Source: PALSA-612 sp963765295 (lineage in GTDB: Bacteria; Actinomycetota; Thermoleophilia; Gaiellales; Gaiellaceae). Taken from it: a DNA stretch of 64,000 bases. A program made the translations under genes and the position numbers. Numbering within the stretch: position 1 is the first letter of the stretch; every line of letters begins with the position of its first letter. Location of the stretch: positions 171,121 to 235,120 of the forward strand of contig CAVXVO010000003.1 in assembly GCA_963765295.1 (NCBI GenBank), read 5' to 3'. Below, one piece after another: positions 29,496 to 37,023 of the stretch. The notes under the pieces were generated by a model. The model was not told the origin of the DNA. It searched no databases and saw nothing but the letters and a program-made list of their open reading frames with translations.

Positions 29496-29526
29496 GGCTT
29501 CACGGTCTCACGGGTTGCTGTGACCC

Positions 29527-29554
29527 TCCTGAGTCTTCCTTGCGCGTTCCTGAG
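29527..29554 (-). promoter_or_regulatory. Direct repeat CTCAGGA x2, probable response-regulator binding site
   Basis: On the minus strand CTCAGGA occurs at 29554-29548 and 29533-29527, a period of 21 bp, i.e. two helical turns. Flanking this pair, CACAGCAA also occurs twice. OmpR-family regulators bind direct repeats with helical phasing, and the mycobacterial MprA box has a CTCAGG core, so autoregulation is likely. Confidence 0.5.
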
Positions 29555-29657
29555 AGTTTGCTGTGAACGCGCCGGAAAGGGAAGCGAGTGCGCGTGACTT
29601 GTCACGCCTGCGTCTCACACGCGCGCGGATTTCGCGGCTAGGGTCCAAACCGGGGGG

Positions 29658-29676
29658 CCAGGGCCGAAGGCCCCGG
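29658..29676 (-). terminator. Possible terminator hairpin after the S66 peptidase gene
   Basis: A GC-rich hairpin (CC-GGGCC, loop GAA, GGCCC-GG on the plus strand, with one A-C mismatch) lies 22 bp beyond the S66 stop. It is flanked by G-rich and C-rich tracts and lacks a clear T run, so intrinsic termination is only plausible. Confidence 0.3.
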
Positions 29677-29698
29677 GGGAAAGGAAGAGAGTGTCGCC

Positions 29699-30653
29699 TC
29701 AGCGAACGGCCGGCTCGTCGACCGTGAGCGTGCGCGCGTCGGCGTCGAGGGTGCACGTCACGCCGAGCGGCAGCGTGGCCAGGTGCCTTCCATGGCCGAG
29801 AGGCAGGCCGTGCAGGACCGGGACGCCGAGCCCGCCGAGGCGGTTCTCGAGCACGTCCTCGATCGACTTCACGCGCGGGAAGCCGGTGCGCAGCTCCGGG
29901 AACTCGCTGCCCGCAAGCTCGCCGACGACGACTCCGACCAGGCCGTCGAGCTTCCCGGCCGCCTGCAGCTGCACGAGAAAGCCGTCCAGGTGCCACGCGT
30001 GCAGGTCGACGTCCTCGAAGAACAGGATCGCCCCGGCCGCGTCGAACTCCCAGGGCGTCCCCATCGTCTGCACGAGCAGCGAGAAGCAGCCGCCGACGAG
30101 CGGCGCCGTCACCCGCCCGCCGGCGATCGTGCGCAGGTACGGATCCTCAGGCGGGTGCGGGACCTCGCCGGTCGCGCCGCGCAGGCGTGCGAGCAGTTCC
30201 GTTCGCGTCAGGTCGGTCGCGCCGGAATAGCCGACGCTCATCAGGTTGGGGCCGTAGAACGTCGCGAGGCCCGTTCGCTGACGGATCGACTCGTGCAGGG
30301 CGGTGATGTCGGAGTAGCCGACGAACGGCTTCGGGTTGGCCGCGATCACGTCGAAGTCGAGCAGCGGGATCAGCTGTGCCGATCCGTAGCCGCCGCGGAA
30401 GCACTGCACGGCGTCGACCTCCCGGTCGGCGAAGAGGGCCTCGAGGTCGCGGGCAGCGCTGTTCGGCGGCTCCGGCGACCCAGTCGTCGTTTGCGAACAC
30501 GCCCTCGGCGAGCTTCACCCGGTAGCCCTGCGACTGCCACCACTCGACGCCGCGCTCGACCTCGGAACGCTTGAACACGCCGGTCGCGGGCGAGGCGACG
30601 CCGATCGTCCCGCCGTCCGGGAGGGGCCTGCCGAAGAGCGACGCCGGGGTCAG
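29699..30653 (-). CDS. LD-carboxypeptidase / MccF-like peptidase S66, one frameshift
   Basis: The N-terminal part LPDGGTIGVASPATG continues into GVEWWQSQGYRVKLAEGVFA and NDDWVAG. One extra G near 30474 then shifts the frame; the corrected reading continues NSAARDLEALFADREVDAVQ, CFRGGYG and PFVGYSDITALH, the last being the family's nucleophilic Ser region. Later motifs FFEDVDLHAWHLDGFL and PVLHGLPLGHG fit S66. These serine peptidases recycle murein L,D-peptides or cleave microcin-like peptides. No ATG/GTG/TTG precedes TPASLFG; a CTG at 30653 or the GTG at 30578 are the choices, so the start is uncertain. Confidence 0.75.
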
Positions 30654-30663
30654 AGGGCGGCCG

Positions 30664-31134
30664 CTAAGACCACGGCTTCGCGGTCATGTCGAACACGATG
30701 AAGAGGAGGATCACGACGTCGATGCGTGCGACGAACAGGAGCCGGTTGATCAGGGTCTGGGCCTCGGCGTTCTCGGGGCCGTGCGCCTCGATCAGCCTGT
30801 CGACCTTCTTCGACGTCGGCCCGAGGAACCCGGCGCCGATGGCGAAGGAGGCGGCCCAGCCGGCGATGGCGATCTGGATCCAGGTCGCGCTGTAGCCCAG
30901 GTCGCCGTTCTCGACCAAGCCGAACCCGAACGCGACCACCATCACCGACAGGAGCGGGATGTAGGCGGATCCGAGGAACGCGACCTGCTTCACGAACTGC
31001 GCCAGCCGGACCGGATCGCGCACGCCGATCGTCATCAGCGCGAGCAGGGTGAGCATCGCGCCGCCGCCGACCCAGAGCACCGCGGCGAGGACGTGTCCGG
31101 TCTTGAGCCACTCGTACGTCGTGATCGCGAGCAC
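30664..31134 (-). CDS. DUF2269 family integral membrane protein
   Basis: 156 residues with four predicted membrane helices: LKTGHVLAAVLWVGGGAMLTL, IPLLSVMVVAFGFG, IAIAGWAASFAIGAGFLG and IDVVILLFIVFDM. The first-helix motif with a conserved His and VGGGA fits the DUF2269/CopD-like small membrane protein group. The function is unknown; relatives are annotated as predicted integral membrane proteins, sometimes near respiratory genes. It lies on the same strand as, and just upstream of, the S66 gene. Confidence 0.7.
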   Translation of the reverse strand: MLAITTYEWLKTGHVLAAVLWVGGGAMLTLLALMTIGVRDPVRLAQFVKQVAFLGSAYIPLLSVMVVAFGFGLVENGDLGYSATWIQIAIAGWAASFAIGAGFLGPTSKKVDRLIEAHGPENAEAQTLINRLLFVARIDVVILLFIVFDMTAKPWS

Positions 31135-31165
31135 GCCCGGTTTCTACCGGGTCGCGAGGCGGAAA

Positions 31166-33226
31166 TCAATCGAGCGCGTATGCGATCAGACGTGCGCCTT
31201 CGTGCCGGCCGTTCACCTCGGGAAGCGTCGGCGTGTCGAGCGCGACGAGGTGCCAGCCCTTGGCGCCGAGCGGGATGCGAGCCTCCGTGAGCGCCGAGAT
31301 GCGGCGTGCGAAGAGGCGGTGGCCGTCGATCGAGAACGTCACCGGTATCCCGGCGTAGGAGCGCATGACGAGCGAGAGCGAGCTGGCCGGGCCGTTCGAG
31401 TAGGCCCACAGTGCCGCGTGCCCGGCCGACATCGCGCGCCCGTTGCCGTCGTTTCCGTACCAGCCGGCGCACAGCTGCGCCGTGTCGTGCTCGGGCTCGC
31501 GGACGGGCGCCTTCGGTGCCGGCCCGTGGCCGTGCAGGCGGTCGAGCATCGTCACCGCCCCGTCCTGGGCCCAGCGCCGGTAGCCGTGCTGGACGAGTCC
31601 GCGCCAGGCGAACCACGCCCGTCCGGGCACGGCGGGGTTGAGCACGAACAGACCGCGGTGAAAGGCGATCTCGCGCACGCCGAGCTTCTGCAGCTCGAGA
31701 CCGGGCCGTGATGTCCAGTCGCCGCAGTTGATCGCCTGCAGCCGGCGTGCGACGACGTCGGCGATCACGGGCGCCGTCGTCGAGTAGCCGCTCGGCCGCT
31801 CGCGTTCGGGGCCCGTGTCGTAGTACTGGTACACGCTGCCGTAGTGCGTATCCGGCAGGAAGACGGGCACCTCGAGAAGCCGGGCGTCGCGCGTGCCGCC
31901 GTCGAGCGCCTTGTAGGCCCTGTTCCCCTCGTCCGCGGCCGTCGCCTTCAGCGCCTCGTAATGGAGATCGGCGGCGATTGCCACGACGGCGACGACTGCG
32001 ACGATCCCGGCGCGGCGGCCCCAGCCCGGGCCGAGAACGCGATCGTCTGCGAGGAGCTGGAGCCCGAACGCGACGAGTGCCGCGACCGCGAGGCAGGCGA
32101 CGGGCATCAACCGCTCGGGCACGCGCGGGTACTGGAGTCCGGGCACGACCGCGTGCAGGGGGCGGTAGAGCGGCGTGTTCGTCCCGAGCGCGAGCAGCAT
32201 CGGAACCACCGCGCCGAGGCCGAGCACGGCCGCGAGCCATGCCCGGCCGGTGCGGACGAGCAGATACAGCCCGACCGCCGCGACGAGCGGCGTCAGCCAG
32301 CCGAGGAAGACGAAGCTCTCGCTCCCGTGCCGCTGGGTACGGCTGAAGAAGTCGAGCCAGCTCGCCGAATACGCCGAGACAGCACTCAGCGAGCGGCCTT
32401 CCGCGCTCAGCGATCCCTGGACGACGACACGGTCGATCAGGAGCCCGGCGCCGACCGCGAGCGCGACGCCGGTCCCGGCGCCGGCGAGGTAGAGCGACCG
32501 CCGCCGCCTGACCGCGGGCAGCCGCACGAGCGCGTACGCGGCGTAGAAGGGCACGGCTCCGATCGCCAGGTGCACCTGCCCCGAGAGCGGGATCGAGGCG
32601 ATCGCGACCGCCGAGAGTGCGAGCCAGGCGGGATTGCCGCGTCGGCCGCGCTCGAGCGCCCAGAGCGAGAGTGGCAGGAGCAGCGAGATCGGGCCGAGCA
32701 GGTGGCCCGCGCTCTGAAGCGCGCGGTAGGGCGCGATCTCGAACGCGAGCCCGCCGACGATCGCCGGCCAGCGCGTAAGCCCGAGCTCGCGCAGCCAGGC
32801 CATCGCGAGCAAGCCCGCCGCGACGAACGTGAGCAGGACGAACAGGTTCCAGCCGAGTACGAGGCCGAAGGCGCGGTAGAGCGGCCAGAAGACGACGCCG
32901 TAGGGCCAGACGGCGGGGTTGGCCGTCGGCTGCGCCTCGGGCCGGAACGAGTACGGGTCGCGCCAGGGGAAGCGGCCGTGCTCGACCTGGTCGCCGAAGA
33001 GCCACAGGTGGTACGTGGTCTGCAGGTGGTCGCCGGGCGCCGCCTCGCCGTATCCGGGGGCGCCCCCGGCGAGGAACTCGCTGCGGATGTGCTCGATTCC
33101 CGGGACTGCCGCCAGCACCGCCGCGACCGCGAAGATCGCGAAGATCGCGACGGCGAGGGCTACAACGCGCCGGCCGCCGCGATCAGCTCGTCGAAGTCCG
33201 GGACCTCCGAGTCCTCGTAGCTCCAC
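31166..33226 (-). CDS. Polytopic membrane protein, probable GT-C-type glycosyltransferase (YfhO-like)
   Basis: About 686 residues. The first helix (ALAVAIFAIFAVAAVLA) is followed by an extracytoplasmic loop with DHLQTTYHLWLFGDQVEHG and RDPYSFRPEAQPTANP, then some ten more helices and a soluble C-terminal domain (about residues 480-686, with VFLPDTHYGSVYQYY). This architecture fits GT-C enzymes and YfhO-like proteins, which move sugars onto surface polymers. No clean start codon exists; GTG 33226 overlaps the peroxiredoxin gene by 67 nt. It appears to share the operon headed by the ECF sigma gene. Confidence 0.6.
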   Translation of the reverse strand: MELRGLGGPGLRRADRGGRRVVALAVAIFAIFAVAAVLAAVPGIEHIRSEFLAGGAPGYGEAAPGDHLQTTYHLWLFGDQVEHGRFPWRDPYSFRPEAQPTANPAVWPYGVVFWPLYRAFGLVLGWNLFVLLTFVAAGLLAMAWLRELGLTRWPAIVGGLAFEIAPYRALQSAGHLLGPISLLLPLSLWALERGRRGNPAWLALSAVAIASIPLSGQVHLAIGAVPFYAAYALVRLPAVRRRRSLYLAGAGTGVALAVGAGLLIDRVVVQGSLSAEGRSLSAVSAYSASWLDFFSRTQRHGSESFVFLGWLTPLVAAVGLYLLVRTGRAWLAAVLGLGAVVPMLLALGTNTPLYRPLHAVVPGLQYPRVPERLMPVACLAVAALVAFGLQLLADDRVLGPGWGRRAGIVAVVAVVAIAADLHYEALKATAADEGNRAYKALDGGTRDARLLEVPVFLPDTHYGSVYQYYDTGPERERPSGYSTTAPVIADVVARRLQAINCGDWTSRPGLELQKLGVREIAFHRGLFVLNPAVPGRAWFAWRGLVQHGYRRWAQDGAVTMLDRLHGHGPAPKAPVREPEHDTAQLCAGWYGNDGNGRAMSAGHAALWAYSNGPASSLSLVMRSYAGIPVTFSIDGHRLFARRISALTEARIPLGAKGWHLVALDTPTLPEVNGRHEGARLIAYALD

Positions 33227-33621
33227 GTCGCCCGGACCGTCCCCTCCCCGTCCACCAGGAACGCCGCCCGCCGGGCGATGTCCTGGAAGCCCCGAAAATC
33301 GCGTGAAACGCCAAAGCCACGCACCGCCTCGGCGTTCCAGTCCGAGAGCAATCCGAAGTTGAGGTCCAGTGCCTGCATCCATGAGATGTGGGTCCACGGC
33401 GAGTCGCGTGAGATACCGAGCGGTTTCACTCCGATTCGATCGAACTCCTCCCTCCTGTCACGCAGGATCTCCATTTCGTTCGTTCAGGTCGAGGTCCAGT
33501 CGAAGATGTAGAAGAGCAGCAGCACCGGCCCGTCCGCGACGATCTCGCCGAACGTGTGCCGCTCGTTCGGATGCAGCCAGACCGAGGCGTCGAGCGGGAT
33601 GCGGTCGCCGACCTCGAGCAT
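33160..33621 (-). CDS. Peroxiredoxin with in-frame UGA at the peroxidatic position: candidate selenoprotein
   Basis: An AhpC/TSA-type peroxiredoxin of 153 residues if UGA is read through. The start is ATG 33621 (MLEVGDRIPL). Residues 36-45 read LFYIFDWTST, then UGA at codon 46, then TNEMEILRDRREEF in the same frame, followed by LGISRDSPWTHISWMQAL and FGVSRDF. In peroxiredoxins this site (T-x-x-C) holds the peroxidatic cysteine, so UGA most simply encodes selenocysteine. A hairpin of SECIS type begins 16 nt after the UGA. The ATG overlaps the upstream gene's stop. The alternatives are a TGC/TGT-to-TGA base error or a pseudogene; conservation on both sides argues against decay. Confidence 0.75.
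33453..33483 (-). promoter_or_regulatory. Candidate bacterial SECIS element just after the in-frame UGA
   Basis: On the minus strand, 16 nt after the UGA (33486-33484), UCCUG (33467-33463) pairs with CAGGA (33457-33453) around the loop CGUGA. A stem of 4 bp or more, a small apical loop with G among its first two bases, and 16-37 nt between UGA and loop are the published features of bacterial SECIS elements. Here the UGA-to-loop distance is 21 nt and G is the second loop base. The structure lies inside the coding sequence, as bacterial SECIS elements do. Confidence 0.55.
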
Positions 33622-34370
33622 CACGCTTTGCCCTGCAGACGCACGACCACGACATGGTCGTAGGTGCGAACACGGATCAGTCCGTCCTGCCACGAGATCT
33701 GCTCGGGTCCGGTCGGGAGCAGGAGCCGATCGACGACCTTGCCGGTCGGGCGATCGAGCAGGTAGAGATAGTCGGGCTCCTTCGTGAACCCATAGCCGGC
33801 GATCAGATAGCGGCCGGAGACGAGGAAGGTGTTCGCGTTCGCGACGAGCGCCGGACTGCGCCAGATCGCCCGCCTGGTCTTCAGGTCGATCGCGGTGATG
33901 TACGCGTTTCGGTCGTAGGACGACGACGCGTAGGTCGTATGCGCGTGCTCGACGTAGAGGACCCCTCCGGCCTCCTGCGCCCACACCGGTTCCTCGTAGA
34001 CGAACTCCCGCTCGCCCGGTCGGATGCGCGGCGGCCACGCATAGTTCTTGAAGTCGAACGCGTAGAGGGTCGTGCCGGACTTCGTGTACCCGATCAAGTA
34101 GCGGCCTGTCGAGCCATCCTTGCCGTAGACGGCGAAGATCCGGTTCGCCGTGTCGAACTCTTCCTGGCGAGCCAGTCCCTTGTACACGTCGTCCGAGCCA
34201 AAGTCGCTCCCGCCGACGACGACGGCTGCCGGCCGCGACGAGACGAGCACGAGCCGGTGGGGTCCGCCCGGCGCGGCAGCCGGCCCGGGGAACGCCGGTC
34301 GCGGCAGCGTCGTGACGGTGAAGCCGCCCGCGCCGAGCGCGAGCGCGCCGAGGGCGATCGCAATCTTCAT
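33621..34370 (-). CDS. Exported beta-propeller-like protein (PQQ/WD-type repeats)
   Basis: 249 residues. The N-terminus MKIAIALGALALGAGGFTVT is a signal peptide or anchor. The rest is repeated beta-strand sequence: RIFAVYGKDGSTGRYLIGYT, VLYVEHAHTTYASSSYDR, YITAIDLKTRRAIWRSP, YLYLLDRPTGKVVDRLLLP. The DLKTRRAIW and DRPTGKVV turns are typical of PQQ-like propeller blades. It stops within the ATG of the peroxiredoxin gene and begins 10 nt after the membrane propeller gene, so it is part of the sigma-factor operon. A sensory or scaffold role outside the membrane is possible. Confidence 0.6.
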   Translation of the reverse strand: MKIAIALGALALGAGGFTVTTLPRPAFPGPAAAPGGPHRLVLVSSRPAAVVVGGSDFGSDDVYKGLARQEEFDTANRIFAVYGKDGSTGRYLIGYTKSGTTLYAFDFKNYAWPPRIRPGEREFVYEEPVWAQEAGGVLYVEHAHTTYASSSYDRNAYITAIDLKTRRAIWRSPALVANANTFLVSGRYLIAGYGFTKEPDYLYLLDRPTGKVVDRLLLPTGPEQISWQDGLIRVRTYDHVVVVRLQGKA

Positions 34371-34380
34371 CGGCCTGAGA

Positions 34381-35511
34381 CTACTTGCCGACCCAGCCGG
34401 CGACCACGGGGAAGCTTCCCCCGCCGAACTGGCGCGTGATGCCGGAGTAGGCGCGAATCGTGTGCGGCGCGCGAATGCGTACGAAGATCCACTGGTCGGC
34501 GGCGGGCCAGGTGACGAGCAGCCAGCGCCCGTCCGGGGAGGCGACGACCTGACGGAGCGCGCCGGCGGAGAAGAGGGTCTTGCCCGAGGAGAGCAGGAAC
34601 ACGCTGGTCGACGTGCCGTGCAAGCGAGCGACAGCGACGTCGTGCGTCCCCGGCAAGAACGTCGCGTCGACGTCGCGGGTCGCGTCCGAGGGATCGTCCT
34701 GGGCGAGCACATGCCCGTGCAGGTCATAGACGCGGAGCCGGAACGGCGAGAACGCGAGGAGCAGTTTCCCGTCGCTCGACCAGCCGAGCTTCTTCGGGTC
34801 GACCCTCGTGGCCGTGCGAAACAGCGTGGTGCAGCCGGCGGCATCCTGGACGACGACTCGTCCTCGTGCGTCGACCGTGGCCAGGATCCGCAGCGAGCCC
34901 GGCTGCCACGCGGGCTTGACTGGAGCGAGGCCGTCGCCGGAGCAGCTCGACAGGAGCCGGTTGCCGGTTCCGTCACCTGCGATCCGGCCCAGGCTGAGAG
35001 GTGGACTCGTCAGGTAAGCGATCCGCGTGTCCGTGTGCGTGCCGCCCCAGCTCGGGAGGCGGACGACCGGGGCCGGGAACGTCCAGCGCACCTTGCCATT
35101 TGCTTCCATGGTCACGAGCTCGTACCTGGCGCGAACGGCGACGACAAACCGCCCGAATGGCGACCACGAAGCCTGCGTGTACCGCCCGAGCAGACGCTTC
35201 GACCCGTTCTGCTCCACGACCCACGGGCCACTTCGCGAGTTCACGAGGAGCCGCCCAGGCGCGGGGAGGGCGAACAGCTCCTTCTGCGCCTTCTTCACGC
35301 CGACGGCCTCGCGGATGGAATCGATCACCGAGCGCCCGGGCGGGCTCGCGATCGCGCCGGCGAGCGCGGCGACGACCACGATCGCGATCGCCGGCTTCCA
35401 GTACGAGCGCCTGCGCGGGGTCGGCCGGAACGCGCCGTACGCGGACATCGCCACGCCGTGAGCGCGCTCCTCGGCCCCGTCCGGGATCGGCACGCCGAGC
35501 TCGAGCTTCAC
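34381..35511 (-). CDS. Membrane-anchored propeller protein, probable anti-sigma partner of the upstream ECF factor
   Basis: 376 residues. A cytosolic head of about 36 residues, one membrane helix (YWKPAIAIVVVAALAGAIA), then an extracytoplasmic PD40/WD-like propeller (YTQASWSPFGRFVVAVRARY, RLPSWGGTHTDTRIAYL, LGWSSDGKLLLAFS, QVVASPDGRWLLVTWP). The GTG start overlaps the sigma-factor stop by 4 nt, the classical arrangement of sigma/anti-sigma pairs. There is no zinc-binding anti-sigma motif in the short head, so the assignment rests on context. The segment after the helix (RSVIDSIREAVGVKK) resembles the same position in the protein at 59081-59695. Confidence 0.6.
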   Translation of the reverse strand: MKLELGVPIPDGAEERAHGVAMSAYGAFRPTPRRRSYWKPAIAIVVVAALAGAIASPPGRSVIDSIREAVGVKKAQKELFALPAPGRLLVNSRSGPWVVEQNGSKRLLGRYTQASWSPFGRFVVAVRARYELVTMEANGKVRWTFPAPVVRLPSWGGTHTDTRIAYLTSPPLSLGRIAGDGTGNRLLSSCSGDGLAPVKPAWQPGSLRILATVDARGRVVVQDAAGCTTLFRTATRVDPKKLGWSSDGKLLLAFSPFRLRVYDLHGHVLAQDDPSDATRDVDATFLPGTHDVAVARLHGTSTSVFLLSSGKTLFSAGALRQVVASPDGRWLLVTWPAADQWIFVRIRAPHTIRAYSGITRQFGGGSFPVVAGWVGK

Positions 35512-36017
35512 ACCCGTCCCTTCAGCTGGTCGAGGCCGCGCCGCAGGCGCGAGTTGACCGTGCCGCGCGGCACCTCGAGGATGCGCGCGATCTCTCCGGG
35601 CGTGTAGCCGAGCAGGTAGCGCAGGACGATCACGGCGCGGTGCTCCGGCGACAGCTCCTGCATGCGGGCGACCGTGTCCGAGCCGACGTCGGGCGGCGCC
35701 TGCTCGACCGGCGACTCGTGGAGCTCGATCTCGCCTCGGAGAGCACGCCGCCGCGACCAGTCGATCGCTCGGTTGACGACGATCCGGTGCAGCCACGGCC
35801 CGAACGGACGGCGGCGGTCGAAACGGTCGAGGTTGCGGACGGCGGCCAGGAACGCCTCCTGGGCGATGTCCTCGGCGGCAGCTGCGTCGTGCACGACGAG
35901 GTAGGCGGCACGGTATGCGTTGGGCCAGAACGCGCGGAACAGGGCCTCGAAGTCCGAGGCCGATCCCGCCTGGGCACCCCGGACCCAGGCGCGCTCGTCG
36001 CCCTTCGGCCCCGCCAT
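35508..36017 (-). CDS. ECF-type RNA polymerase sigma factor
   Basis: 169 residues. Region 2: FEALFRAFWPNAYRAAYLVV, DAAAAEDIAQEAFLAAVRNL, FGPWLHRIVVNRAIDWSRRR. Region 4: ELSPEHRAVIVLRYLLGYTP, GEIARILEVPRGTVNSRLRR. The start ATG 36017 lies nine bases after the predicted -10 TATTGT. The promoter motif GGACC-N19-TATT upstream recurs, with TAGT, in front of two divergent genes, so this factor probably drives itself and those genes. It is coupled to its downstream membrane partner by a GTGA overlap. Confidence 0.92.
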   Translation of the reverse strand: MAGPKGDERAWVRGAQAGSASDFEALFRAFWPNAYRAAYLVVHDAAAAEDIAQEAFLAAVRNLDRFDRRRPFGPWLHRIVVNRAIDWSRRRALRGEIELHESPVEQAPPDVGSDTVARMQELSPEHRAVIVLRYLLGYTPGEIARILEVPRGTVNSRLRRGLDQLKGRV

Positions 36018-36026
36018 CGCGCGCCA

Positions 36027-36056
36027 ACAATACGAGCGTTCGCTCCCGCGAGGTCC
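36027..36056 (-). promoter_or_regulatory. ECF-type promoter GGACC-N19-TATTGT of the sigma gene (site 1)
   Basis: Minus strand: GGACC at 36056-36052, 19 bases, TATTGT at 36032-36027, then nine bases to the ATG. The same GGACC-N19-TA(G/T)T pattern occurs at 36094-36123 and 36968-36995 on the plus strand. Autoregulation by the encoded ECF factor is the simplest reading, with a nearly leaderless transcript. Confidence 0.6.
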
Positions 36057-36093
36057 ACCGCCCGAAGTACGCGCCGGAGGGCGATGGAGGTCC

Positions 36094-36123
36094 GGACCCG
36101 TTCGCCGCCGGCCGGTGTAGTAG
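36094..36123 (+). promoter_or_regulatory. ECF-type promoter GGACC-N19-TAGTAG (site 2)
   Basis: GGACC 36094-36098, 19 bases, TAGTAG 36118-36123, then a GAGGAGG ribosome site and ATG at 36149. It matches site 1 (minus strand) and site 3 exactly in spacing. Confidence 0.6.
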
Positions 36124-36148
36124 CGGAAACGACGAGGAGGAGCTCTCC

Positions 36149-36949
36149 ATGCGCACGTGGTCTCTGAAGGTCATGGCTCTCGCCGGTCTCGTCTCGGGCC
36201 TGGCAGCGACCGTCGCCGCGGCGGCCGGGCCGACACCGGGATTCGCGGAGGCCGGCGTGACGGCGCCGAACGGGGCGGTTCAATACGTCGCGCTGGCCCG
36301 CGGGAGCACGACCTTCGTCAAGGCGGTCCGCGTCGGCGACGGCCGCATGCTGGGGCACCTGACCATGCACGGGCTCTACGGCGTTCCGCTCGTTGCATAC
36401 GACGGAACGGCCGGAGGCCTGACGCACGACGGCAAACGGCTCGTGCTGGAGACCGAGGCCGGTAAGGCCACGACACGCTTCGCAGTGCTCGCGACGAGGA
36501 ACCTCCGCGTACAGCAGTCGTTCAGCCTCCCCGGCACGTGGGCGTACGACGCGCTCTCTGCGAACGGAAGGACGCTCTACCTGATCCAGATCCTCCCGAC
36601 CACCGGCGCGCTCCACTACCTCGTGCGGGCGTACGACCTCGGACTGCACCGGCTCGCCGAGGGCGCCGTTGCCGACAAGAGCGAGCAGGGCGCGATGACG
36701 GGCTATCCGCTCAGCCGGGTCTCGAGCGCCGACGGCACCTGGGCGTACACGCTCTACCAGCGCCAGGGAGCGCAGCCGTTCATCCACGCGCTGAACACGC
36801 GCGACCGGGTCGCGGTCTGCATCGATCTCGACTGGAAGGGCAACCCCGACGACATCGGCGTGGTGCGCCTGGTACTGAGCCAGGACGAGAGCCGGCTCGT
36901 CGTTCGCACGAACGGCAGGGCCGTGCTGAGCGTGCCTGCTCCGCGCTGA
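36149..36949 (+). CDS. Exported repeat protein of unknown function, paralogue A
   Basis: 266 residues with signal peptide MRTWSLKVMALAGLVSGLAA; start ATG 36149 behind GAGGAGG. The mature part has TolB/propeller-like strands, and its motifs recur in the next gene: VTAPNGAVQYVAL, GTWAYDALSANGRTLYLIQI, YLVRAYDLGLHRL, GAMTGYPLSRVSSADGTWAY and CIDLDWKGN. No catalytic residues are recognised. It is divergent from the ECF sigma gene and carries the same promoter motif, so it is a likely member of that regulon, perhaps an envelope sensor, ligand or decoy for the membrane propeller protein. Confidence 0.65.
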   Translation: MRTWSLKVMALAGLVSGLAATVAAAAGPTPGFAEAGVTAPNGAVQYVALARGSTTFVKAVRVGDGRMLGHLTMHGLYGVPLVAYDGTAGGLTHDGKRLVLETEAGKATTRFAVLATRNLRVQQSFSLPGTWAYDALSANGRTLYLIQILPTTGALHYLVRAYDLGLHRLAEGAVADKSEQGAMTGYPLSRVSSADGTWAYTLYQRQGAQPFIHALNTRDRVAVCIDLDWKGNPDDIGVVRLVLSQDESRLVVRTNGRAVLSVPAPR

Positions 36950-36967
36950 ACGCTCCCCGCGAACCGT

Positions 36968-36995
36968 GGACCTCTCCTCGCTCGGACTGCGTAGT
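36968..36995 (+). promoter_or_regulatory. ECF-type promoter GGACC-N19-TAGT (site 3)
   Basis: GGACC 36968-36972, 19 bases, TAGT 36992-36995, followed by GAGGAGGAG and ATG 37024. It is the third instance of the motif shared with the sigma gene and paralogue A. Confidence 0.6.
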
Positions 36996-37023
36996 CCCGA
37001 GCAACCCGAGCGAGGAGGAGCAC

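Noticed and set aside
33160..34038. Treating the peroxiredoxin as two genes or an ordinary frameshifted gene
   Set aside because: Both halves are in the same frame, the break is a single TGA on the catalytic column, and there is no ribosome site for a second start at MEILRD.
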